Part shown: positions 25,728 through 33,672 of the stretch, piece after piece
Position numbering within the stretch: position 1 is the stretch's first letter
How the letters are laid out: each line of letters starts with the position of its first letter
Assembly: GCA_016868835.1 (NCBI GenBank)
Contig: VGFR01000010.1
Span: 1 to 33,672 of the forward strand
Length of the DNA stretch: 33,672 nt
Source of the DNA: Bacteroidota bacterium
GTDB lineage: Bacteria; Bacteroidota; Bacteroidia; Flavobacteriales_D; Sanyastnellaceae
Direction of reading: 5' to 3'
Program-made: the position numbers and the translations under genes
Notes under the pieces: generated by a model
The model's input: the letters and a program-made list of their open reading frames with translations, nothing else
The model's database searches: none
Told to the model about the DNA's origin: nothing

Positions 25728-25758
25728 GACAAGGGCGGTTTATAAAACCGCCCTTGTC
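25728..25758 (-). terminator. Hairpin downstream of gdhA
   Basis: Perfect 14-bp inverted repeat GACAAGGGCGGTTT / AAACCGCCCTTGTC with a three-base loop, 20 bases after the gdhA stop. No T run follows on either strand, so it is either an atypical terminator or a 3'-end stabilising structure. Confidence 0.6.
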
Positions 25759-25778
25759 TGTTGTGATATAACAATAAA

Positions 25779-27215
<1,437 letters not shown>

Positions 27216-27244
27216 TTACTTTGCGGGTTGGAATTTTTTACATT

Positions 27245-29756
27245 ATGTGGGCATCGATTGCAGCCTTTATTTTACGAAATCGTGTATTACTCGGAGTAAT
27301 TACACTTCTGCTTACTGCATGGATGGGTTGGGAAGCTCGAAAAGTTCGCATGAGTTACAAATTCAGCGGGGTGCTTCCTCAAGATGATTCAACCTATGTT
27401 CAGTACCAAAGGTTCATTAAACAGTTCTCAGAAGATGGGAACGTGGTGGTGGTTGGATTAGACGACTCGGAAATTTGGGAACTTCAAAATTTCAAGGCTT
27501 GGAAAGATTTAGGTGATGAATTGAAGCAAATTACGGTTCCGGTAGATACCCTTATTAACGGCCAACTTCAATCCATACAAAAAAATGTTGTTGATTCTGT
27601 TTTTTCGGTTGCGCATTGCTACGAGATGTATGCTGACACCACAGAACAAAAATTCAAATTCAGAAAAATAGGTTCGGGCACACCTGGTTCACAGCTAGAA
27701 TTAGATAGCTTACATGAGCGAATTACCTCGCTTCCATTCTACGACGGGTTATTATACAAGTCGAAATCTGAAGCTACGCTCATGATGGTTTTTGTGAATG
27801 CGCAACTTTTTAATTCAGAAAACAGGGGGAATGCGGTTGAGCAAATTGTAGAGAAGACCAATTCATTTACCAATCACACTCGAATAGATACATACGTTAG
27901 CGGACTTCCCTTCATTCGCACGCAGATGACCACCAAAGTCAAAGCGGAGTTGAAATTCTTTACTCTTTTGTCTTTGTTGGTAAGTGCGGTCTTACTCTTT
28001 ATCTTTTTCCGAAGCATTCGTGCAGTATTGGTTTGCATGTTAATCATAGGAATTGGCGTAGTGGTATCTATGGGAACCATTGCCATGTTTGATTATCCAA
28101 TTACTATGCTCATGGGGTTAATTCCTCCATTAATGATTGTTATTGGGGTACCTAATTGCATTTACTTACTGACCAAATACCATCAAGAATTCATTCGTCA
28201 TGGCAATAAGATGCGTGCCATGTCTCGCGTTATTCAAAAAGTGGGTGAAGCGGCCTTCATGATTAACGCAACAACTGCAGTAGGATTTGCGACTTTCATT
28301 TTTGTAGAAAGTGATTTATTAAAACAATTCGGGGTCATTTCAGCATTGAATGCTTATGTTTTTCATTTCGTTGATAGCCTTCCCCATTTTGTTCTCCTTT
28401 ACAGCTGCGCCGAAGGCCCGACATTTAAAGCATTTAGACATGCGTTGGTTGTATGCCTTTTTAGAGAAACTTGTTCGTGCCATTACCAAAAACCGAAGTG
28501 TCATTTACATTATTACCACAGTGATCACTGTAGTTTCTATGTATGCCATGACCATGGTAAAAACAACTGGGAACATTGTAGATGACTTACCCGATAGCGA
28601 TCGCGTAATTACAGATTTGCGATGGTTTGAAAAAAGGTTCGATGGCGTTATGCCCTTTGAAATCATGATTGAGGCGAAACATGGTAAGATTTCGCATCCG
28701 AAGACCATTGCTCGTATAGATAGTTTGCAAAGTGTGTTAGATACCTTACCGAGAGTGTCAACACGGTTATCGCGTTCACTATCCATTGCAGATGCAATGA
28801 AATTTGGAAGACAAGCTTATTTTGAAGCGAAGCTAGGCGGAGACGCTTCAGATTACAAGCTCATTCGAGGGGGTGAACGCATGGAGATTGGTCCTTATTT
28901 CGAATCTTCCGACAGCAGTGCAAAAGGGAATGGAAATTCAAAATACTTGAATTCATTTATTGATGATTCATTGAAAAAAACCCGAATTACAGCGCAAGTT
29001 GCGGATATTGGTACATTGGCTATGGATAGTTTATTGAGTGATTTGCAACCCCACGTGAATCGCTTGTTTCCCGATAGTCTTTACCGCGTTACCATGACTG
29101 GAACGAGCATTGTATTTTTGAAGGGGACCACTTATTTGGTAGACAATTTATTTAGTAGTTTGTTGTTCGCAATTGGCGTAATTTGTTTGTTGATGGCGAT
29201 CATGTTCCGTAGCATTCGTATGGTTATTATATCACTTGTTCCGAATGTTATTCCTCAACTGATTACGGCCGGATTTATGGGTTTATTCAACATACCCTTG
29301 AAACCATCAACCATACTTGTATTCAGCATTGCATTTGGGATTACGGTAGACAATACCATTCACTTTTTAGCGAAATATAGGCAAGAATTGCGTGGTCAGG
29401 GTTGGAACATTAAACAAGCGGTGTTATTGGCAGTGAAAGATACAGGGGCGAGTATATTGTTTACGAGCATTGTCTTATTCTTCGGCTTCGGTATGTTTGT
29501 ATTCTCTGAGTTTGAGGGAACGCGTGCGTTGGGAATATTAACTTCGCTGACATTATTCACGGCCATGCTTACGAACTTGGTTGTACTGCCGGCCATGTTA
29601 TTGAGTTTGGATCATTACGTGAGCACGAAAGCATTTGCAGAGCCCTTTGTTCAGGTCATTCATGAAGAGGATGATTTGTCATACGAAGACTGGCAAATGA
29701 AGCGAATAGACCCAACAATGACAGCTGGGTTTCACGAAGATGAGCACGAAGATTAA
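27245..29756 (+). pseudogene. RND/MMPL-family exporter, one-base frameshift
   Basis: Two frames join into one inner-membrane protein of about 835 aa with the usual duplicated layout: helix 1, a large periplasmic loop, then a cluster of five helices, twice. The first frame (ATG at 27245, MWASIAAFILRNRVLLG) runs to about 28358 and carries IGVPNCIYLLTKYHQE and INATTAVGFATF. The second (open to 29756) carries FGITVDNTIHFLAKYRQE and ILFTSIVLFFGFG. Removing one T from the run TTTTT at 28359-28363 gives the continuous text SALNAYVFISLIAFPILFSF. The family moves lipids, hopanoids or other hydrophobic molecules using the proton gradient. No periplasmic adaptor gene is next to it. Sequence error or true decay cannot be separated here. 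Confidence 0.85.
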
Positions 29757-30331
29757 GCTTCTTGTTTTACCTCGTTGATTGATTTCTCAAGTTCATTGAG
29801 TTCAGCTACAACCTCATTTGTTGCAACTTCATCATATCCTCTCAGTCTTTCAATAATGAGACGAATGCGAGACACCCCTGCTTGAAGTTTTCCTTTGGTT
29901 TTTTGCCATGAACTTGCACCACCATTTTGAGTTAGCCCGCGTGTATTGAGTTCGTACCTATCAATGGCGTTGAGAATACAAACGCGCAGGTCGTTTTCGT
30001 TCCAAGGTTTTGCAACATAACGGTACACTTGTCCTCTATTAATAGCATCAATGACTGCTTCAATATCTGCATAACCTGTAACTAATATTCGCACGGCTTG
30101 TGGAAAATCTGCCAGGGTGAGTTCGAAAAATTCCACTCCACTTAGCTCTGGCATTTTTTGATCGCTCAGAATTACTGGAACCTCGTTGCTATTGAGATAT
30201 GCTACGGCTTCTTGGGGCGACGTTGTTGTGAACACATCGAATTCTCTGCGGAACAGAGCTTTGAATGCAATTAGATTATGTTCTTCGTCATCAAGATATA
30301 AGATTTTTATTTTGTCTGAAAGGTTATCCAT
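29753..30331 (-). CDS. Receiver-domain response regulator without DNA-binding domain
   Basis: Cytoplasmic response regulator of 192 aa. The receiver domain (8-125) has the acidic pair D14/D15, the phosphoacceptor D57 in VILSDQKMPELSG, T85 in ILVTGYAD and K108 in VAKPWNENDL. The segment AINRGQVYRYVAKPW is typical of receivers linked to HD-GYP or other signalling outputs. No DNA-binding or enzymatic domain follows; the last 60 residues contain a helical stretch (EVVAELNELEKSINEVKQEA) that may mediate oligomerisation. Its start overlaps the kinase stop by 8 bases, so the kinase is its likely partner. It ends on a TTAA palindrome shared with the RND gene. Confidence 0.93.
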   Translation of the reverse strand: MDNLSDKIKILYLDDEEHNLIAFKALFRREFDVFTTTSPQEAVAYLNSNEVPVILSDQKMPELSGVEFFELTLADFPQAVRILVTGYADIEAVIDAINRGQVYRYVAKPWNENDLRVCILNAIDRYELNTRGLTQNGGASSWQKTKGKLQAGVSRIRLIIERLRGYDEVATNEVVAELNELEKSINEVKQEA

Positions 30332-32402
30332 GCAGTTGATTTGTTATTGGCAAATGTATAGTAAAGCGGGTACCACCTTCGGGTACATTTTGGAAATCGA
30401 TGATGCCGTTGTGTTCGGCAACAATACCGTGAACAATGCTTAAGCCGAGGCCAGTACCTTCACCAACGTCTTTGGTGGTAAAGAAGGGCTCGAAAATTTT
30501 GTCGTGAATTTGATCTGGAATACCGACCCCATTATCGGAAATATGAATGAGAATATATTCATTTCGTTGAACAGATTCAATGGTAATGATTCGGTCTTTT
30601 GGCTGTCTATTTGGAAGTTTTGTTGCCTGAACTGCGTTGGTAATTAAGTTCATGAAAACTTGGCTGAGTTTACCCGGATAGCAGTCAATTTTGGGAAGAT
30701 CTTTTGCTAAGTGTATGTTGAGCGTTACTTCCGCTTTTGTCATATTCTTCATGACTACAAGAGTTGAAGAAAGGCATTCATTGATATCTGCAGAGACGCG
30801 TTCACTTTTATCCATTCGCGAGAAGATTCTCAATCCTTTCACAATTTCAGCAGTTCTTTTAGAGCCTTCTTCGATGCCGTTTAGGAGTTGCGATATTTCT
30901 TCTTTCAGGAAGTCGATTTCAAGATTTTTATATTGAGCTTTGAGATTATTTAATTTGAGTTGTAGATCGCTATCATTTTCGAGATTGGCGTATTGTTCAA
31001 GGAGAGACAGAATATCTTGAACATCGCGTTTTAAAGGGCCAACATTAGATTGAACGAAGTTGATTGGATTGTTGATTTCATGGGCTATACCAGCGGTCAT
31101 TTGGCCCAAGGATGCTAGTTTTTCCGATTCAACGAGTTGCTGTTGGGTGGTTTTCAGATCGGCCAGCGCTTGATTAAGTTCTGAATTTCTATTTTCTAGA
31201 TCAAGCGTACGTTCATGCACTTTATTTTCGAGGTAGGTGTTTTGTTCTTTCACGAGCCTCTCATTTTCTTGCATGGTTGTAAAAGCGAGTTGTTGTGAAA
31301 TTTCTTTTTCTTGTTTGAGTACATTAATCCGATCTGCCAATGCGAAGGAAAGGAGAAGAATTTCAATAACAGAACCAACGGGCAATGCGAAGTTTGTGAA
31401 CGTATTGAATGGCAGTAGTCCGAAATTTCGCAAAGCATAGACCATTAAACCCACTATAAATAAACACCAAGACAGAAGAAAAAATCTCGCAGGTCTAAAT
31501 CCTGATCTAATAGCCTTCATGGATGCAAAGATCAAGATCAATGCAGAGGCAGCGCCAAGATTAAGAATTAGCTGTACATAAAAATGCTTGCCAAAAAAGG
31601 AACAAACAATGGCAAATAAATACAAGCTTAAAAAAACATTTAACACTTTATGAATTATAGGCACAAATTCTTTTGTTCTGATAAAGTTTTGTGTGAATAA
31701 GATTGTTGCCACACCACTTAGAGCTGGAATTATAGATATTAGAATTGATTTGATTTCAATTTCGGGTGGAAACCAAGATTGTATAAAACCATAAAGAACA
31801 AATTGAGTAATGCCTACCGTAGAAATATAAAAAATATAGTAGAGGTAAACATTATCTCTTACAGTAAAATAAATAATTACGTTGTATATGAACATTGCCA
31901 ATAATATTCCCAAGTAAATCAAGAATATTGAATTTTCAGACTCCTCTGTCTTCTGAAGTGTACTCAAATCAGAAAAGATTATTGGAACGAGAAGCTGATC
32001 ATAACTACTCACAACAAGTAGCAACTCCAATTTGTCGGTCCCATCATTTACGAGTGGAAATGAAATACGTCCCTCATTACTGACGAGTTCACCACCTGTA
32101 TGAGAATATATTGAATCATTTGTTACCTGAAAAAACTCAATGCTATCAAGTATTGGATTATCTATTAAAAGAATCTTATCACCACTCCAAAAATCTTTTG
32201 AAACTATTTTTCTAATCCGTATTGTATACTTATCCTCAGAAAGTCCAAAATTCAAATTCTCACCTTGATTTTGTATCCATCCTAATTTTTCTGATGACCG
32301 AATCTCTGATTTTGAAATCCTCCCTGAAATAAATTCAACTTGCCCAAAAATATTTAGGCAACTGAAAACAGAGATCACGAATAATATACTGACTCTATTC
32401 AT
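30324..32402 (-). CDS. 7TMR-DISM sensor histidine kinase
   Basis: Membrane sensor kinase of 692 aa. In order: signal peptide (1-20), an extracytoplasmic 7TMR-DISMED2-like carbohydrate-binding-type domain (about 25-145, starting ISGRISKSEI), a seven-helix membrane unit (about 158-360), a coiled coil (370-425), a HisKA dimerisation domain with H441 in SLGQMTAGIAHEINNPINFV, and a HATPase domain with N box NLITNAVQA, G1 DNGVGIPD and G2 GEGTGLGLS. All catalytic boxes are complete. The family senses small molecules, often glycans. Start overlaps the upstream acyltransferase-like gene as ATGA (32402-32399), and the regulator follows with an 8-base overlap, so the two-component pair is coupled to the enzyme genes. 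Confidence 0.95.
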   Translation of the reverse strand: MNRVSILFVISVFSCLNIFGQVEFISGRISKSEIRSSEKLGWIQNQGENLNFGLSEDKYTIRIRKIVSKDFWSGDKILLIDNPILDSIEFFQVTNDSIYSHTGGELVSNEGRISFPLVNDGTDKLELLLVVSSYDQLLVPIIFSDLSTLQKTEESENSIFLIYLGILLAMFIYNVIIYFTVRDNVYLYYIFYISTVGITQFVLYGFIQSWFPPEIEIKSILISIIPALSGVATILFTQNFIRTKEFVPIIHKVLNVFLSLYLFAIVCSFFGKHFYVQLILNLGAASALILIFASMKAIRSGFRPARFFLLSWCLFIVGLMVYALRNFGLLPFNTFTNFALPVGSVIEILLLSFALADRINVLKQEKEISQQLAFTTMQENERLVKEQNTYLENKVHERTLDLENRNSELNQALADLKTTQQQLVESEKLASLGQMTAGIAHEINNPINFVQSNVGPLKRDVQDILSLLEQYANLENDSDLQLKLNNLKAQYKNLEIDFLKEEISQLLNGIEEGSKRTAEIVKGLRIFSRMDKSERVSADINECLSSTLVVMKNMTKAEVTLNIHLAKDLPKIDCYPGKLSQVFMNLITNAVQATKLPNRQPKDRIITIESVQRNEYILIHISDNGVGIPDQIHDKIFEPFFTTKDVGEGTGLGLSIVHGIVAEHNGIIDFQNVPEGGTRFTIHLPITNQLHG

Positions 32403-33112
32403 ATTGAAAGCGCATATTCAATTTTAGTAATTCCATTTCCTATTGATTCTTCGCACAAAATCAATGGATTTTGACGTATCTCAATGATTTTTTTTCTTTC
32501 ATTCTCATCTGAATCGAACATGTGATTAACATCTCTCTGCAGAGTAATATGTGCAAATTGATTCGCACCGTCGTAATAGATTCTTCCACCGTCTGCCAAA
32601 GATTCAACGAGTCGAAAACCATATTTGGAAGAAATACGATATGTGTAGGCTGAGCAAAGGGCTATAACTGATTGGAAATTCAATATGCCCGCTAAGGCTA
32701 AAGCGGCTCGAATACTATAAACACTACCTATACCCAATCCAGCAACAGCAACAGAGTTCCAAAGACCGCATAACTCCACAATTGGCGGGTTAAATACACT
32801 CAAATATTCGTTTAAGTTTGGTATGTCATCACCGACTGCACTTTGAATAGGCAATTGTATTTTATCACCTATTTTCTGTAATCTTGACCCTCCATATACC
32901 TCGCCCTCTGGCGATTCAATTACAATAACATAGGTGTCAGGATTAAACATCCACTCTTCTGTTGCACTCGATAATTTAAATCCAAAAGCTTCTAGAACAC
33001 CTAAATGACCCACCCTAAACTGCATACAACTTTCAAAATCATCAACAGCTCTAAATGCACGAATTCTGAGTTCGGGTATACTACTTTCTGATGCAGAAAT
33101 ACTAAAACTCAT
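32399..33112 (-). CDS. GNAT/LuxI-fold-like acyltransferase (putative)
   Basis: Protein of 237 aa without signal peptide or membrane helices. Residues 15-175 follow the layout of autoinducer-synthase-like GNAT proteins: IRAFRAVDDFESCMQFR, then DTYVIVIESPEGEVYGGSRL (59-78), a beta strand IVELCGLWNS (111-120), a helix SIRAALALAGILNF, and SAYTYRISSKYGFRLVESL. The GG-x-RL strand end and the following E are placed as in LuxI, but the LuxI arginine after the glutamate is absent. So it is an acyl- or acetyltransferase candidate, not a proven AHL synthase. It overlaps the ThiF-like gene (TAATG) and the kinase gene (ATGA). Confidence 0.6.
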   Translation of the reverse strand: MSFSISASESSIPELRIRAFRAVDDFESCMQFRVGHLGVLEAFGFKLSSATEEWMFNPDTYVIVIESPEGEVYGGSRLQKIGDKIQLPIQSAVGDDIPNLNEYLSVFNPPIVELCGLWNSVAVAGLGIGSVYSIRAALALAGILNFQSVIALCSAYTYRISSKYGFRLVESLADGGRIYYDGANQFAHITLQRDVNHMFDSDENERKKIIEIRQNPLILCEESIGNGITKIEYALSI

Positions 33113-33672
33113 TAGCTAAACCTTTCTGATATATCCAAATAATACCGGCCACTATTGATATGCTCTCCTAGTAAGAGTTTTCTTGACAATATAGTAGCAG
33201 TTGCCCCCCCAAACATGACATCACCACCCAATTGAGGCCATGTATCCAATGTCCTCCCTATCTCTTTGAAAGACTCTACTCCTCTTTTTGACGCACTATT
33301 CAGATCTACAAATCTCATTAATACTTCTTTGTTTGTTGATCGCAATAACAATTCTATTTCTGAATCCTTTATTAATCCATGGAAAATTTCTTCGACGAAC
33401 CTATAATCTTCGACATCCAATAGTCCCCGGTCACTTGTCTCCATCAATAATGGAATTCTTTTTTTTCGTGCCTCAATTCTTAACAATAGTTTAACTATAC
33501 CAGAATCACATTCATCTACTACAAGGTCAATTCCATTGCTATCATTAAAAAATGATTGAATATTTGAAGAATCAATACCCACATCATAGGTTTTAACAAT
33601 AATAAACGGGTCTATTTCCAATATCCAACGATAAGCAAGCTGCACTTTTGAGACACCAACGTCTTTTATTCC
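33112..33672 (-). CDS. ThiF/E1-like adenylating enzyme, 5' end cut by window edge
   Basis: C-terminal 186 residues of a protein that continues past the right edge. The frame opens with GIKDVGVSKVQLAYRWILEI, then DPFIIVKTYD, GIDLVVDECDSGIVKLLLRI and IPLLMETSDRGLLDVEDY: this is the second half of the E1/ThiF/MoeB fold, where 'NP.v.v' and 'DlVvDatD' segments sit. The wording LMETSDRGLLDVE recalls the Rv1355c group of ThiF proteins. That group usually has a nitroreductase domain after it; none is present here. An in-frame GTG at 33645 is unlikely to be the start because family sequence extends upstream. The ATP-binding GxGxxG would lie outside the window. It overlaps the next gene by one base. 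Confidence 0.75.
   Translation of the reverse strand, partial: GIKDVGVSKVQLAYRWILEIDPFIIVKTYDVGIDSSNIQSFFNDSNGIDLVVDECDSGIVKLLLRIEARKKRIPLLMETSDRGLLDVEDYRFVEEIFHGLIKDSEIELLLRSTNKEVLMRFVDLNSASKRGVESFKEIGRTLDTWPQLGGDVMFGGATATILSRKLLLGEHINSGRYYLDISERFS

Overview
The window looks like a compact, moderately AT-rich chromosome segment from the Bacteroidota, most likely a Flavobacteriales-type organism (possibly near Crocinitomicaceae). The signs are a secreted protein with a type IX secretion (T9SS) C-terminal tail and a CTDPxATNY / DGSCxY cysteine motif, an M23 peptidase starting with the KYRFNP signature, guaB followed by two periplasmic parvulins and a MoxR ATPase, the almost complete lack of Shine-Dalgarno sequences, and several TAnnTTTG-type -7 promoter elements. 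Genes are very tightly packed, with many ATGA or TAATG stop/start overlaps. Three convergent pairs end on one shared TTAA palindrome.

Layout from left to right. (1) 1-2347: 5' part of alaS on the minus strand, cut by the window edge. Divergent from it are an M23 peptidase and a small MerR regulator (2412-3712). (2) 3709-6827, minus: HAD-IB phosphatase, GT-C-like membrane protein and UbiA-type (DPPR-synthase-like) transferase, a probable polyprenyl-phosphate sugar module. (3) 6886-9861, plus: a light-dependent DNA repair operon of DASH cryptochrome, DUF2805 protein and a DPRP photolyase without the usual iron-sulfur cysteines. (4) 9858-11296, minus: an unlisted 51-residue CxxC peptide and a T9SS-secreted protein. 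(5) 11336-14676, plus: acs followed by a sodium:solute symporter broken by a one-base frameshift. (6) 14695-14953: a divergent tRNA-Ser(GGA)/tRNA-Phe(GAA) pair and a strong terminator. (7) 14952-24188, minus: a seven-gene run of guaB, two PPIases, moxR, a GT4 glycosyltransferase, an MBOAT O-acyltransferase and its SGNH partner. (8) 24258-25677, minus: an outer-membrane protein and lipoprotein pair. (9) gdhA (minus) and, divergent from it, an RND/MMPL exporter (plus) that is also frameshifted. (10) 29753-33672, minus: an overlapping four-gene unit of ThiF/E1-like protein, LuxI/GNAT-like acyltransferase, 7TMR-DISM histidine kinase and receiver-only regulator.

How the genes work together. The most interesting part is the right-hand unit: an adenylating enzyme and an acyltransferase-like protein are translationally coupled to a membrane sensor kinase and its response regulator. 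This is what a self-contained small-molecule synthesis-and-sensing circuit would look like, but that reading is inference. The MBOAT/SGNH/GT4 genes and the UbiA/HAD/GT-C genes both point to envelope glycan synthesis and acylation. Both frameshifts fall in homopolymers, so sequencing or assembly error is as likely as true gene decay.
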